A DNA stretch of 64,000 nt from Natronocella acetinitrilica. GTDB lineage: Bacteria > Pseudomonadota > Gammaproteobacteria > Nitrococcales > Aquisalimonadaceae. The notes beneath the pieces are model-generated. The model searched no databases. It had not been told where the DNA came from and worked only from the letters and a program-made list of their open reading frames with translations. The stretch spans positions 270,946-334,945 of the forward strand of contig NZ_JALJXV010000007.1 of the NCBI RefSeq assembly GCF_024170285.1, in the 5' to 3' direction. Positions 33,695-45,672 of this stretch are shown here, in pieces (the first letter of the stretch is position 1; every line of letters begins with the position of its first letter). The translations under genes and the position numbers were made by a program.

Positions 33695-34644
33695 CACACC
33701 CCTCCAGCCAGCGGATAAACCAGCGTGAGCACGCCATAGTAAAGAGGCACACCCACGATCACATTGAAGGGAAAGGTCACCGCCAGCGACGCGGTCAGCG
33801 ACAGCCCGGGGTTTGCCTCCGGCACCGACAGGCGCATGGCGGCTGGCGCTGCGATGTAGGACGCGCTGGCACCGAGTACGGCCAGCAGCAAGGCGCCGCC
33901 AAGACTCAGGCCTAGCATCCAGGCGAACAAGCCGCCGACCGTCGCACCCAGCAGCGGAAACAGCAAGGCAAAACCCAGCAGGAACAGCCCATGACGCCGG
34001 ATAGCGCCCGCCTGACTTGCCGCCACCAGCCCCATCTCCAGCAGAAACAGAGCGAGTATGCCCTTGAAGGCATCGAAGAACAGCGGCTCCATGGGGGCCA
34101 GGCGCTCCGGCCCGGCCAGCACGCCGATCAACAGGCCACCGAGCAACAGCACCACGCCTTTACCCAGGAAGACCTCGTGCATCACCGACGACCACCCGGC
34201 CGCCGGTCGCAGACCACGAATCAGAATGATGCCAAGCAGAATCGCGGGCACTTCAAGCACCACCACGAAAGCCGGCGCATAGGCCTCGTAGTCAACCCCC
34301 ACGGTATTCAGAAAGGCCACGGCAACAGCGTAGGTCCCCACGCTGACCGAGCCATAGTGTGCGGCGATGGAAGCTGCATCCGCACGGGGCAGCCCGCGGG
34401 AGAGCCGCAGCAGCCCGAAGGCGAGTAACCCGAGCACGACGCCCATGAAGGCCACCCCCAGCAATCGGGGTAGCACCTGCAGCAAATCCACTTCGGCCAG
34501 CTCGACACCGCCCTTGAGTCCGATGGACAGCAACAGGATAACGGTCAGCAGTTCATAGACCGCCTGGGGCAGCCGCATCTGGGCCCGCATGAGCCCTGCG
34601 CCCAGGCCCAGCAGAAAAAACAGCATGACTGGATCGAGTTGCAC
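33694..34644 (-). CDS. sbtA: sodium-dependent bicarbonate transporter SbtA
   Basis: Ten-helix inner-membrane permease of 316 residues, SbtA/DUF897 family, which imports HCO3- with Na+. Diagnostic segments: LLLSIGLKGGVELAE, AHYGSVSVGTYAVAVAFL with the conserved helix break, and ASASYIAAPAAMRLSVPEANPGL with its partner helix break. In cyanobacteria it feeds carbon-concentrating metabolism; in heterotrophic or chemoautotrophic gammaproteobacteria it may support carboxylases or pH balance. Forms a two-gene operon with the PII-like regulator. Confidence 0.92.
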   Translation of the reverse strand: MQLDPVMLFFLLGLGAGLMRAQMRLPQAVYELLTVILLLSIGLKGGVELAEVDLLQVLPRLLGVAFMGVVLGLLAFGLLRLSRGLPRADAASIAAHYGSVSVGTYAVAVAFLNTVGVDYEAYAPAFVVVLEVPAILLGIILIRGLRPAAGWSSVMHEVFLGKGVVLLLGGLLIGVLAGPERLAPMEPLFFDAFKGILALFLLEMGLVAASQAGAIRRHGLFLLGFALLFPLLGATVGGLFAWMLGLSLGGALLLAVLGASASYIAAPAAMRLSVPEANPGLSLTASLAVTFPFNVIVGVPLYYGVLTLVYPLAGGV

Positions 34645-34756
34645 GGTCGGCTCCCTGCTTGTGTGCGGCGTGGCTCAGGCCCGTGGCTGATGGAGGCCGC
34701 CTTCCGGCGAACAGCCTACAATAAAGACAGGACTTGTCCACGAGGAGCACTGAGTC

Positions 34757-34972
34757 ATGACTCACTGGCGCTGCAGTATCAGGGCCTCGGCTCTCGAAGA
34801 TGCCAGGGCATCCCTGGGGCCACTGGCCAACGAGCAATTCGATGTGGAAGCCGAGTCGCAGTCGGACGCCCTGCATCAGGTCAAGAAGCAGATCACCGGG
34901 CGACATCCGATGACGCTGCTTCCTGCTGATCTGCTGGATGACTGGTTGGTGGCGGAACGCATGCAGGGTTGA
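34757..34972 (+). CDS. hypothetical protein, 71 residues
   Basis: Small soluble protein with no family I recognise. GAGGAG 9 nt before ATG 34757 gives good translation support. The composition is ordinary (mixed charged, one Cys, three Trp), with a predicted helical C-terminus PADLLDDWLVAERMQG. It is divergent from sbtA and is followed by the repeat region. Confidence 0.55.
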   Translation: MTHWRCSIRASALEDARASLGPLANEQFDVEAESQSDALHQVKKQITGRHPMTLLPADLLDDWLVAERMQG

Positions 34973-35000
34973 GGCGCGGGCATGGCCAGGCGACGGTTGC

Positions 35001-35034
35001 GGTGCGTTACGCGCTGCGCGCTAACACACCCTAC
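35001..35034 (-). repeat. 34-bp palindromic repeat, copy 1 (inverted)
   Basis: Minus-strand copy of a unit reading GTAGGGTGTGTTAG, a variable GC core, GTAACGCACC. The core CGCGCAGCGCG forms the tip of a hairpin and the outer parts GGTGCGTTAC/GTAACGCACC-like arms pair. Copies 2 and 3 follow within 170 bp and a fourth lies after smpB. Confidence 0.8.
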
Positions 35035-35051
35035 AGCGGGCACGGCCAAAC

Positions 35052-35085
35052 GTAGGGTGTGTTAGGCCGAAGGCCGTAACGCACC
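35052..35085 (+). repeat. 34-bp palindromic repeat, copy 2
   Basis: GTAGGGTGTGTTAG followed by GCCGAAGGC and CGTAACGCACC. The loop GAA is closed by the compensating GGCC pairs, whereas copy 3 has GCGC pairs at the same place, showing conserved pairing with changed bases. Confidence 0.8.
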
Positions 35086-35170
35086 ACAACGGCGGTAGTG
35101 ATGCCCCCAGGGATGGGTTTACGGCGTGTCCATGAGCGGCGTGCCGGACCGCGGTTCCCCGATCCAACCC

Positions 35171-35204
35171 GTAGGGTGTGTTAGCGCGAAGCGCGTAACG
35201 CACC
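35171..35204 (+). repeat. 34-bp palindromic repeat, copy 3
   Basis: GTAGGGTGTGTTAG followed by CGCGAAGCGC and GTAACGCACC. Lies 13 bp beyond the 3' end of the minus-strand oxidoreductase gene and may serve as its transcript end. Confidence 0.8.
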
Positions 35205-35216
35205 GCCCTCGCCGAT

Positions 35217-38200
35217 CTACAGCAGCACCTTCTCGACACCGCGGCCGCGGGCATCGTCGATGAATCGCTCCTGCCAGCCCTCCCCCAGGAGGTGATTGGC
35301 CAGCTCGATGACGATGTAGTCGGCTTCGACGCCGGTATCATCCTGGTAGCGGCTCAAACCCTGCAGGCATGCCGGGCATGAAGTGAGCATCTTCACCTTG
35401 CCGGGCTCCGCCAGGCGATTGCCGGTGAGCTCTTTCACGCCTTTATTGATCTCCTCCTCCTTGCGGAAGCGCACCTGCGTTGCAATATCCGGCCTGCTGA
35501 CGGCGAATGTTCCAGCCTCGCCGCAGCAGCGATCGTTGAGGGGGACATCCTTGCCCATCAACGTGCTCGCCACCTGGGTGGAGTTGTGGGTCTTCATCGG
35601 CGTGTGGCAGGGCTCGTGGTACATGTACTGCACGCCATCCACACCCTCGAGCTTGTAGCCCTTTTCCATCAGGTACTCATGAATGTCGAGCAGGCGGCAG
35701 CCCGGGAAGATCCGCTCGAACTCGTACTTCAGCAATTGATCCATGCAGGTCCCGCAGGAAACAATCACCGTGCGGATATCCATGTAATTCAGTGTATTGG
35801 CCACGCGATGGAACAACACCCGGTTTTCCGTGCTGATGGCCTGGCCCTTCTCGATGTCGCCATTGGACGTCTGGGGGTAACCGCAACACAGGTACCCCGG
35901 CGGCAGCACCGTCTGGGCACCGGCGTCATACAGCATGGCCATGGTGGCCAAGCCAATCTGACTGAACAGCCGCTCGGAGCCACAACCCGGAAAATAGAAC
36001 ACCGCATCGCTGTCCTCGGTGACCTTGTCCGGATTGCGCAGGATGGGTACCTGGGTGGAGTCCTCGATGTCCAGCATTGCCCGGGCCGTCTTGCTTGGCA
36101 GCTTGCCGGGCATGGGCTTGCGTACAAAGTGCACCACCTGGGCCGGAATCGACGAACGATCGGTGGTATTGGCCGGCCGTTTGGCGGGTTTGGCGTCAGG
36201 TTTCTCCCTGGTGGGCACGATCTTCAGCTTGCGGGCCACATTGGATGCCAGCCGCTGGGCACCAAAGCCCCACTCGATCATGCCCTTGCGCATCAACTTG
36301 ATGGTGCGCGGGTCGGTGGTGTTGAGGAACGCCATGGATGCCATGGTCGCGGGCCGTGACTTGCGCTTGCCCTGCGCCTTGAGGATGCCCCGCATCTTGA
36401 TGGTGACATCGCCGAAGTCGATGTTCACCGGGCACGGTGTGACGCAACGGTGGCATACCGTGCAGTGGTCCGCCACATCGTTCATTTCCTCCCAATGATG
36501 CAGGGAGATCCCGCGCCGTGTCTGCTCCTCGTAGAGAAACGCCTCGATCATCAGGTTGGTGGCGAGGATCTTGTTGCGCGGCGAGTAATGCAGATTGGCC
36601 CTCGGCACATGGGTGGTGCACACCGGCTTGCACTTGCCGCAACGCAGGCAGTCCTTGATGTCCTGGTTCAACTCGCCAAGTTCGCTGTTCTCGAGAATCA
36701 GCGCTTCCTGCTGCACCAGTCGCAATGACGGCGTGTAGGCATTGGCCAGGCCGGAACCCTTGACCAGCTTGCCCCGGTTGAACCAGCCCTTGGGGTCGAC
36801 CTGGTTCTTGTAGGCAAGGAAGGTATCCACAGTCTCCTGATCCAGATACTGCATCTTGGTGATGCCAATACCGTGCTCACCGGAGATCACGCCATTGAGC
36901 TTGCGGGCCAGCGCCATGACCTGATCCACGATGCGCTCGGCCTCGTGCATCATTTCGTAGTCATTGGAGTTGACCGGGATGTTGGTGTGCACGTTGCCGT
37001 CACCCGCGTGCATGTGCAGGGCGACGAACAGCCGGCTGCTCAGCACCTCCTTGTGGATGGCATCGATACGGTCGCGAACCGGCTCCAGGTCACGGCCTTC
37101 GAAAATCTCCTTGAGCTGACGCTCAACCTCTGCCCGGTAGGAAATGCGCAGGCTACGCCGCAGCAGCAGGCTGATTAGGCGATCACCGGCCCTGCGGTCT
37201 GCCCGGGCCGGCTCGTCGAGGAAACTGTCGAACTCGACGGCGTCGCCCTCGAGGTTCTCGAGAATGCCCTGCCAGCGTGCCGCGACAGCGTCCAGGTGTT
37301 GCACGGCACGGCGCTGCTTGCGCCCGAGTATGGTGCCGCCTTCTTCCGACGCTTCAAGATCTTCGCGGTCGAGATAATCCGGGCGGGCTGCCTTCAGCTC
37401 CGGCAGGGTGCCCAGGAAGTGATCCCTCAGCGACCTCACCAGGCGAAGCTTGTTGCTCAGGGACTGGTGGATGTTGATGCGCTCGATACCATCGCTGTAT
37501 TCAGCGAGCTTGTTGAGCGGAATCACCACGTCTTCGTTGATCTTGAAGGCGTTGGTATGGGCGGCGATGGCGGCGGTGCGGGAACGATCGGCCCAGAAGG
37601 TCTTGCGCGCTTCCGGACTGATGGCGATAAAGCCGTCGGCATTGCGCTTCTCGGCCATGCGCACGGTGCGTTCGGCGGCATCCTGGCAGGCGGCCTCGTC
37701 GTCCGACGCCAGATCGGCAATCAACACCATCTTCGGCCGCTCGCCGCGCTCACCCTTGGGGCTGTAGCCCACGGCCCGCACGTAGCGCTCATCCAGGTGC
37801 TCAAGCCCGGACAGCTTCACCCGGGTGTCGGCCTGCAGATCGTCGACAATCTCGACGATGGCGGGCACGGCCTGTTGCAGGTCCAGCCCGTAGAACTCCA
37901 GGCACACGGTACGCATGTGTCGGGGCATGACGTGGAGGACGAAGGTGGCAGAGGTAATCAGGCCATCACAGCCCTCTTTCTGCACCCCCGGCACACCACC
38001 GAGAAACTTGTCAGTGACATCCTTGCCCAGGCCCACCTTGCGGAAACTCGCTCCGGGAAAGCTCAGCACCTCGGGCTCACGCTTCACCGTCTTGCCGTCC
38101 GCCAGATAGCGGGTAACGCGAAAGCGCACGGTCTCCTGATCGTGAATCTTGCCCAGGTTGTGATCCAGACGCTCCACGTCCAGCCACTCGGCATCCGGCG

Positions 38201-39110
38201 TCACCATGCGCCAGGAGGCCAGGTTGTCCAGCGCCGTACCCCAGAGCACCGCTTTCTTGCCGCCGGCATTCATGGCCACGTTGCCGCCGATGGTGGAGGC
38301 ATCCTGGCTGGTGGGGTCCACAGCGAACACGTAACCGTTCATGGCCGCAATATCCGACACCCGTCGGGTAACGACGCCCGCTTCGGCGCGCACGGTGGGG
38401 ACCTTACCCTCTACGCCGGGCAGCTCGCGCAGCTCGACCTTGCCAAGCCCCTCGAGCTTCTCCGTGTTGATCACGGCGCAGTCCTCATGCAGTGGGACGG
38501 CGCCGCCGGTGTAGCCAGTACCACCGCCTCGGGGGATGACCACCAGTCCGAGTTCGATCGCGGTCTTCACCAGGCTGGCCATCTCTTCCTCGGTATCCGG
38601 CGTGAGCACCACGAAGGGCACCTCAACGCGCCAGTCGGTGGCGTCGGTCTGGTGAGAGACCCGGGAAAGACCATCGAAACGGATGTTGTCCTTGCGGGTA
38701 TGCCGGGTAAAGGCCCTGGTCGCCTGATCGCGCCGCGCCAGCGTCTTCGGAAACCAGTTCTCGAACTCCCGTATCGCCTTGCGGGCCTGCTCGGCCAGGG
38801 CCAGCGCCTGCTCGTTACCCTCGGCGCGGGCGACGATCTGGTCGAGACGATGATCCATCGCCTCGATCAGCGCCTTGCGCCGCTTCTCGTTCCCGAGCAG
38901 GTCATCCTGAATATAGGGATTGCGACGAACCACCCAGAGATCACCGAGTACCTCGAACAGCATCCGCGCCGAAATCCCGGTGCGCCGCTCCTCGCGCAGC
39001 GTATTCAGCGTTTCCCAGGCCTGCTCTCCCAGGTAACGGAGGACGATTTCACGGTCGGAAAACGACGTGTAGTTGTAGGGGATTTCGCGGATTCGCGCGG
39101 TCATGGTCAT
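35217..39110 (-). CDS. large FAD-linked oxidoreductase with Fe-S and CCG domains (DUF3683 family)
   Basis: Single protein of 1297 residues that fuses an N-terminal DUF3683 region (about 1-150), an FAD-binding PCMH domain ([22 protein letters not shown] near residue 190), a D-lactate/glycolate oxidase C-terminal domain (GEHGIG near 755), two 4Fe-4S clusters ([11 protein letters not shown] and [12 protein letters not shown]), and two CCG domains (CCGYPQ and CCGEAGTF). This combines GlcD- and GlcF-like parts, so it probably oxidises a 2-hydroxy acid and passes electrons to quinone at the membrane. The real substrate is not known. It appears monocistronic. Confidence 0.9.
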   Translation of the reverse strand: MTMTARIREIPYNYTSFSDREIVLRYLGEQAWETLNTLREERRTGISARMLFEVLGDLWVVRRNPYIQDDLLGNEKRRKALIEAMDHRLDQIVARAEGNEQALALAEQARKAIREFENWFPKTLARRDQATRAFTRHTRKDNIRFDGLSRVSHQTDATDWRVEVPFVVLTPDTEEEMASLVKTAIELGLVVIPRGGGTGYTGGAVPLHEDCAVINTEKLEGLGKVELRELPGVEGKVPTVRAEAGVVTRRVSDIAAMNGYVFAVDPTSQDASTIGGNVAMNAGGKKAVLWGTALDNLASWRMVTPDAEWLDVERLDHNLGKIHDQETVRFRVTRYLADGKTVKREPEVLSFPGASFRKVGLGKDVTDKFLGGVPGVQKEGCDGLITSATFVLHVMPRHMRTVCLEFYGLDLQQAVPAIVEIVDDLQADTRVKLSGLEHLDERYVRAVGYSPKGERGERPKMVLIADLASDDEAACQDAAERTVRMAEKRNADGFIAISPEARKTFWADRSRTAAIAAHTNAFKINEDVVIPLNKLAEYSDGIERINIHQSLSNKLRLVRSLRDHFLGTLPELKAARPDYLDREDLEASEEGGTILGRKQRRAVQHLDAVAARWQGILENLEGDAVEFDSFLDEPARADRRAGDRLISLLLRRSLRISYRAEVERQLKEIFEGRDLEPVRDRIDAIHKEVLSSRLFVALHMHAGDGNVHTNIPVNSNDYEMMHEAERIVDQVMALARKLNGVISGEHGIGITKMQYLDQETVDTFLAYKNQVDPKGWFNRGKLVKGSGLANAYTPSLRLVQQEALILENSELGELNQDIKDCLRCGKCKPVCTTHVPRANLHYSPRNKILATNLMIEAFLYEEQTRRGISLHHWEEMNDVADHCTVCHRCVTPCPVNIDFGDVTIKMRGILKAQGKRKSRPATMASMAFLNTTDPRTIKLMRKGMIEWGFGAQRLASNVARKLKIVPTREKPDAKPAKRPANTTDRSSIPAQVVHFVRKPMPGKLPSKTARAMLDIEDSTQVPILRNPDKVTEDSDAVFYFPGCGSERLFSQIGLATMAMLYDAGAQTVLPPGYLCCGYPQTSNGDIEKGQAISTENRVLFHRVANTLNYMDIRTVIVSCGTCMDQLLKYEFERIFPGCRLLDIHEYLMEKGYKLEGVDGVQYMYHEPCHTPMKTHNSTQVASTLMGKDVPLNDRCCGEAGTFAVSRPDIATQVRFRKEEEINKGVKELTGNRLAEPGKVKMLTSCPACLQGLSRYQDDTGVEADYIVIELANHLLGEGWQERFIDDARGRGVEKVLL

Positions 39111-39297
39111 GGTTTCGGAGGCAACCCTAGTGAAACACGGGGAAAGATAAGGCGCATATCATACCAGTAGCTGTGGCGCTTCCTTAAGAAGATGCACGTT
39201 CAAGGGACCATCAAGGAGCTCGGACGTTCATTGATGCCGCAGCTCATGTCGGCGATCACTTCGCCGTCCGGCGACACCTTTCTCCCGACCAACCCAT

Positions 39298-40251
39298 GTG
39301 CGAGACTCCGGCACCGTGGAATACGGAAAGGGCGTTAGCCCCCTCAAGTGGCGGTGGATTGCGGTTGTCGGCCTTGTGCTGGCAATCTTGCTGTTCCTCT
39401 GGGCGCGCCCGGTGGACCGGGAAGAGCCGGACCCGCAACTTGGCTACACACCCCAGGGGGATGTGCACGCCATGCTGCTCGCAGAGCGGCTATTCAATGA
39501 TCTGACCACGGTATTCACCAGTCCCGACACCAGCATGGAGCAACTGCCCCCCTACCCCGGCAGCCATGACGACCTCGCCGGTGTCCTGGAATACTACCGA
39601 GCAAACCTGGCAGACCTGCGGGATGGGCGACTCTGCCTGAGCGGCGCCGGTTGCCCAGAGCGTGATCGGATCATCCTGCGTGGCCTGGTTGGGCTACTCG
39701 GGCAGGCAACCCGGCTCCAGGACATGGAAGAGGACGCTGCGCTGGACGACACCACACTGCGCATTTTCAGAGCAGAAGTCATGGAGACCCATGCCGAGAC
39801 CCTGAACGCGCTGGGGGACACCCTCACAGGTGATGGGGGTGAGGTGTTTCGTCAAGGATCGCTGCTGACACGCATGAATGCCATCGCCACCCGAGCCGGG
39901 GCCAACGACGCGGAGGAAGACCGACGCTCCCAGGCCATGGCCGTGCTGGAAGAGGCGATGGAGAAAACCCATCGACTGGGCCTGGATGGCGGCCCCGGCG
40001 GCGAACTCTCCCGCAGCGTTGTCAGACTCCGGGGCAGCGAGATGCTGGAAGCCGGAACAGTGGAACCGACCCAGGTACTGGACCTGATGGCGCATATGTT
40101 CGGCTCGCTGCTGCCCGTCGCCGGTGATCACGATATCGAGCTTGACCTGCTCGATGAGTATCTGCTGAGCAATTACAGCGGGATTGCCTCCTCCCTGCGC
40201 TGGACGCTGATTCGCCAGCTAGACCCGCCGCCAGCCCGCGAACAAGGCTAG
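39298..40251 (+). CDS. hypothetical membrane-anchored protein
   Basis: Protein of up to 317 residues with one N-terminal transmembrane helix (WIAVVGLVLAILLFLWARP, about residues 19-37) and a helical, acidic extracytoplasmic part. Two cysteines (LCLSGAGC) could form a disulfide. No family recognised. The start is uncertain: GTG 39298 and GTG 39316 are in frame and neither has a clear ribosome site. It stands alone, divergent from the oxidoreductase gene. Confidence 0.6.
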   Translation: MRDSGTVEYGKGVSPLKWRWIAVVGLVLAILLFLWARPVDREEPDPQLGYTPQGDVHAMLLAERLFNDLTTVFTSPDTSMEQLPPYPGSHDDLAGVLEYYRANLADLRDGRLCLSGAGCPERDRIILRGLVGLLGQATRLQDMEEDAALDDTTLRIFRAEVMETHAETLNALGDTLTGDGGEVFRQGSLLTRMNAIATRAGANDAEEDRRSQAMAVLEEAMEKTHRLGLDGGPGGELSRSVVRLRGSEMLEAGTVEPTQVLDLMAHMFGSLLPVAGDHDIELDLLDEYLLSNYSGIASSLRWTLIRQLDPPPAREQG

Positions 40252-40275
40252 CTTTCCAGGGCGGGAGGCACCTGG

Positions 40276-40632
40276 CTAATCATCGCCACGTTTCGGCTCA
40301 CCAGTCACGAAATCCAGGTAGCTGATCACGGAATCAAACGAGAACCAGATCGCCACCACGATCATGGATAGCCCCAGCATCAGCAGCACCGGAACGCCGA
40401 AAAACGCCACGAAGGCGGTACTCAGGCTGGCCAGCAGATGGCCATGGCTCACCAGCAGCCCACGGATGATGAGCCAACCCAGTGCCAGCAGCAGTGTGCC
40501 GGCGACGCCAAGGATGCCGCGAGCGCGGCGGTGGGTGGGTTCCACAAGCAGGGGTAGACGACGGCGACGGTAATAAAAGCCAAGCCCCAGCAGAGCCGCC
40601 ACCAGCAGCACCTTCAACTCGATAAACGGCAT
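40276..40632 (-). CDS. small membrane protein, unknown
   Basis: 118-residue protein with about three transmembrane helices (residues 5-20, 40-62 and 70-100) and a charged tail (TGEPKRGDD). I recognise no family. It starts 1 nt after the upstream zinc-ribbon gene ends and is therefore almost surely translated from the dapB operon transcript. Confidence 0.62.
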   Translation of the reverse strand: MPFIELKVLLVAALLGLGFYYRRRRLPLLVEPTHRRARGILGVAGTLLLALGWLIIRGLLVSHGHLLASLSTAFVAFFGVPVLLMLGLSMIVVAIWFSFDSVISYLDFVTGEPKRGDD

Positions 40633-40633
40633 C

Positions 40634-40876
40634 TCAGCGCAGGACCAGCAGCATGACGAGCGCCATCACTACCGCCGCGAGAATCAGGAACACCCGCCCG
40701 AGTTCGGCGTGCCCGGCATGCTCGCGTTCGACACGACGACGCAGGGACTCGACCTCGGTATCGCTGAGCTTACTGCAATGGTTGCACTGTTCCTTGCTGG
40801 TAGGGAAACGCAGCCCGCAACGCTCACAGCGTTGACTGCCTCCAGTGCGCAGGGATGGAAAGAGAGGAAACCGCAT
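40634..40876 (-). CDS. zinc-ribbon membrane-anchored protein, 80 residues
   Basis: The N-terminal half carries a double-CxxC zinc ribbon (CERCGLRFP then CNHCSKLSD), followed by a charged helix and a C-terminal membrane anchor (VFLILAAVVMALVMLLVLR). Function unknown. Lies 6 nt after dapB and 1 nt before the next membrane protein gene, suggesting a shared transcript and perhaps a shared complex. Confidence 0.7.
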   Translation of the reverse strand: MRFPLFPSLRTGGSQRCERCGLRFPTSKEQCNHCSKLSDTEVESLRRRVEREHAGHAELGRVFLILAAVVMALVMLLVLR

Positions 40877-40882
40877 TAGCGC

Positions 40883-42848
<1,966 letters not shown>

Positions 42849-42881
42849 GGTCGGTTCGCCGTGCCCTGGGTTGGTCTGTCT

Positions 42882-42917
42882 GAAACGAAAACAGACGCAG
42901 GGCCGCCCCTGCGTCTG
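42882..42917 (-). terminator. intrinsic terminator between dnaK and dnaJ
   Basis: On the minus strand a perfect 11-bp stem (CAGACGCAGGG with CCCTGCGTCTG) closes a GCGG loop and is followed by TTTTCGTTTC. It lies 35 nt after dnaK. Likely a partial terminator or attenuator that raises the dnaK:dnaJ ratio. Confidence 0.75.
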
Positions 42918-42926
42918 AGTGACTCA

Positions 42927-42940
42927 CCGGCATATGCCGG
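42927..42940. repeat. 14-bp perfect palindrome
   Basis: CCGGCATATGCCGG, a fully symmetric sequence between the dnaK stop codon and the terminator. It may be a minor hairpin or a protein site; no function can be assigned. Confidence 0.4.
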
Positions 42941-42951
42941 CAGGTCGCGTC

Positions 42952-44877
42952 CTACTTCTTCTCGTCGTCCTTCACTTCCTCGAACTCGGCATCGACCACG
43001 TCGTCGTCAGCCTTGTCGGTGGTGGCGGATTCCGGCGCCTCGCCCTCGGCTCCGCCCTGCTGCTTGGCGTAGGCTTTCTGGGCCAGGTTGCCGGCCACTT
43101 CCGTCAATGCCTGGGTCTTGGCCTCGATGGCATCCTTGTCGTCACCCTTCACCGCTTCCTCGAGTTCGGTAATGGCTTTCTCGGCGGCTTCCTTCTCCGC
43201 ACCTTCCACGGAATCGCCCAGATCCTTGATGGACTTCCGGGTGGCGTGGATCATGTTGTCCGCCTGGTTCCGGGCCTCGACCAGTTCCCGCATCTTGCGG
43301 TCCTCGTCGGCATGGGCCTCGGCGTCCTTCACCATCTTCTCGATCTCGTCATCCGACAGGCCACTGGAGGCCTTGATCACGATGGACTGTTCCTTGCCAG
43401 TGGCCTTGTCCTTGGCGGACACATGCAGGATGCCGTTGGCATCGATATCGAAGCTGACCTCGATCTGCGGCACGCCACGGGGGGCCGGCGGAATGTCGCT
43501 GAGGTCGAAGCGCCCCAGCGACTTGTTGCCGCTGGCGATTTCCCGCTCGCCCTGCAGTACATGCACCGTCACCGCCGTCTGGTTGTCGTCGGCGGTGGAG
43601 AACACCTGATTCGCCTTGGTGGGAATGGTGGTGTTCTTCTCGATCAGCTTGGTCATGACGCCGCCCATGGTCTCGATGCCCAGGGACAACGGAGTCACGT
43701 CGAGCAGCAGCACGTCCTTGACGTCGCCGCCGAGCACGCCGCCCTGGATGGAAGCACCGATAGCCACGGCCTCGTCCGGGTTCACGTCCCGGCGCGGCTC
43801 CTTGCCGAAGAACTGCTTCACGGCCTCCTGCACCTTGGGCATGCGGGTCTGGCCGCCCACAAGAATGATTTCATCGACTTCCGACGCCTTCAGCCCGGCA
43901 TCCTTCAGCGCGGTCTTGCAGGGTGCAATGGTGCGCTCTATGAGGTCATCCACCAGCGACTCGAGCTTGGCACGAGTCAGCTTGATGGCCAGATGCTTGG
44001 GCCCGCTCTGGTCGGCGGTGATGTAGGGAAGATTGATCTCCGTCTGGTTTGCAGAGGACAACTCGATCTTGGCCTTCTCAGCAGCCTCTTTCAGTCGCTG
44101 CAGGGCCAACTTGTCCTTACCCAGATCGATGCCCTGGTCCTTCTTGAACTCTGCAATCAGGTAGTTGATCACCGCACGGTCGAAATCCTCGCCACCGAGG
44201 AAGGTATCGCCGTTGGTGGACAGCACCTCGAACTGCTTCTCGCCGTCGACGTCGGCAATCTCGATGATGGAGATATCGAAAGTGCCGCCGCCCAGATCGT
44301 AGACGGCTACCTTGCGGTCACCGCCGTCCTTATCCAGGCCATAGGCAAGCGCCGCCGCGGTGGGCTCGTTGATGATGCGCTTGACATCCAGGCCGGCGAT
44401 ACGCCCGGCGTCCTTGGTGGCCTGCCGCTGGGAATCATTGAAGTAGGCCGGCACGGTGATGACGGCTTCGGTCACCGTCTCGCCAAGGAAATCCTCGGCG
44501 GTCTTTTTCATTTTCTGAAGAACGCGTGCAGACACCTCCGGCGGCGCCATCTTCTTGCCACGCACTTCGACCCACGCATCACCATTGTCTGCCTTGACAA
44601 TGTGATAGGGCATTTCGTTGACATCGCGCTGCACGACGTCTTCCTGGAAGCGCCGACCGATGAGGCGCTTCACGGCGTACAACGTGTTTTCCGGATTGGT
44701 CACCGCCTGACGCTTGGCCGGCGAGCCAACGATGATTTCGCCATCTTCAGCGAAACCGACCACGGACGGCGTGGTGCGCTCGCCTTCGGCGTTTTCCACC
44801 ACCCGGGCCTTGCCGCCGTCCATGACGGCGACACAGGAATTGGTGGTGCCGAGGTCAATGCCGATGATCTTTCCCAT
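42952..44877 (-). CDS. dnaK: chaperone protein DnaK (Hsp70)
   Basis: Hsp70 ATPase of 641 residues, full length. Nucleotide-binding domain starts [17 protein letters not shown] and contains [13 protein letters not shown] and VGGQTRMP; the substrate-binding domain and the acidic helical lid end in [16 protein letters not shown], the usual EEVKD-type tail. Works with DnaJ and GrpE, both encoded alongside. Confidence 0.98.
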   Translation of the reverse strand: MGKIIGIDLGTTNSCVAVMDGGKARVVENAEGERTTPSVVGFAEDGEIIVGSPAKRQAVTNPENTLYAVKRLIGRRFQEDVVQRDVNEMPYHIVKADNGDAWVEVRGKKMAPPEVSARVLQKMKKTAEDFLGETVTEAVITVPAYFNDSQRQATKDAGRIAGLDVKRIINEPTAAALAYGLDKDGGDRKVAVYDLGGGTFDISIIEIADVDGEKQFEVLSTNGDTFLGGEDFDRAVINYLIAEFKKDQGIDLGKDKLALQRLKEAAEKAKIELSSANQTEINLPYITADQSGPKHLAIKLTRAKLESLVDDLIERTIAPCKTALKDAGLKASEVDEIILVGGQTRMPKVQEAVKQFFGKEPRRDVNPDEAVAIGASIQGGVLGGDVKDVLLLDVTPLSLGIETMGGVMTKLIEKNTTIPTKANQVFSTADDNQTAVTVHVLQGEREIASGNKSLGRFDLSDIPPAPRGVPQIEVSFDIDANGILHVSAKDKATGKEQSIVIKASSGLSDDEIEKMVKDAEAHADEDRKMRELVEARNQADNMIHATRKSIKDLGDSVEGAEKEAAEKAITELEEAVKGDDKDAIEAKTQALTEVAGNLAQKAYAKQQGGAEGEAPESATTDKADDDVVDAEFEEVKDDEKK

Positions 44878-44942
44878 TGCTATGTGCTCCTGAATACGTT
44901 CTGTCTGGCAAATTAAGTTCGCGGTCGCGATCTGTCACTGTG

Positions 44943-44969
44943 AATTAGGGCATTGCCGCGTTTTTCAAG
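44943..44969 (-). promoter_or_regulatory. candidate RpoH (sigma-32) promoter of dnaK
   Basis: On the minus strand CTTGAAA (44969-44963), a 12-nt spacer and CCCTAATT (44950-44943) resemble the heat-shock consensus CTTGAAA-N12-CCCCATNT, with an exact -35 and two mismatches in the -10. It overlaps the last codons of grpE and lies about 70 nt before dnaK. Confidence 0.5.
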
Positions 44970-45570
44970 CCTGCTCGTCGATATGTCCACCCTGCTGCTG
45001 GTCCGCCGGGCGCGACACGATCACCATTGCCGGTCGCAACAGTCGGTCACTCAGCCGGTATCCCTTCTGCACAACATGAATGACGGTATTCGGTTCATGC
45101 TCGGCGGATGGCTGCATGGCCATGGCCTCGTGCTCTTCCGGGTTGAACTTCTGGCCGGCCGGATTCACCTCGGCAATGCTGAATTTCTCCAGCGCCTGGT
45201 TCATCATCTTCAGCGTGAGTTCAGTGCCTTCGGTCAACTTGCCAACGTCGGCGTTGGCTTCTCGCGCCGCCGCCAGACCCATTTCCAGGCTGTCTTTCAC
45301 CGCAAGCATCTCGTGGGCCATTTTCTCGACCCCGAACTTGCGTGCCTGGTCCACATCGCGCTCCATGCGGCGGCGCACGTTCTCGATCTCCGCCCGGGCA
45401 CGCAGGTATTCATTCCAGTTGTCTTCCGCCTTGGTCTGGGCAGCCTCCAACTCGGCCTGCAGAGCCTGCAGCTGCCCGGCATCGGAATCCGGCTTTGCAG
45501 CCTCGCCGGTCTCCGGCGCAGCTTCGTCCTGTGTCGGTGTCGCGTGCCGTTTATCTTCCTGCTCCGCCAT
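44965..45570 (-). CDS. grpE: nucleotide exchange factor GrpE
   Basis: Homodimeric exchange factor for DnaK, 201 residues. It has an acidic, disordered N-terminus, a long coiled coil (LQALQAELEAAQTKAEDNW, RAEIENVRRRMERDV) and the C-terminal beta wing with FNPEEHEAMAM and VVQKGYRLSDRLLRPAMVIVS. ATG 45570 has GGAGAG upstream; longer starts in the frame are not supported. Second gene of the hrcA-grpE-dnaK-dnaJ operon. Confidence 0.97.
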   Translation of the reverse strand: MAEQEDKRHATPTQDEAAPETGEAAKPDSDAGQLQALQAELEAAQTKAEDNWNEYLRARAEIENVRRRMERDVDQARKFGVEKMAHEMLAVKDSLEMGLAAAREANADVGKLTEGTELTLKMMNQALEKFSIAEVNPAGQKFNPEEHEAMAMQPSAEHEPNTVIHVVQKGYRLSDRLLRPAMVIVSRPADQQQGGHIDEQA

Positions 45571-45627
45571 TGGTGTCTCTCCGATCTCGCGGTCATGTTG
45601 TCGGTTAGCTGTACAAAGGACGGCGGC

Positions 45628-45647
45628 CGCGCGGGGCATCCCGCGCG
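45628..45647. repeat. GC-rich hairpin between hrcA and grpE
   Basis: Perfect 8-bp inverted repeat CGCGCGGG-GCAT-CCCGCGCG in the 102-nt gap. No T-tract follows, so it is more likely an mRNA processing or stability structure than a terminator. Confidence 0.4.
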
Positions 45648-45672
45648 CCGCACCCTGCGCTTTACATGGGGG

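Noticed and set aside
37296..39170. 624-codon open frame antisense to the large oxidoreductase
   Set aside because: Translation is His/Gly/Gln-rich with no motif; mirror of codon bias in the real gene.
42919..44916. 665-codon open frame antisense to dnaK
   Set aside because: dnaK is certain; the antisense product is repetitive in Leu, His and Val with no recognisable domain.
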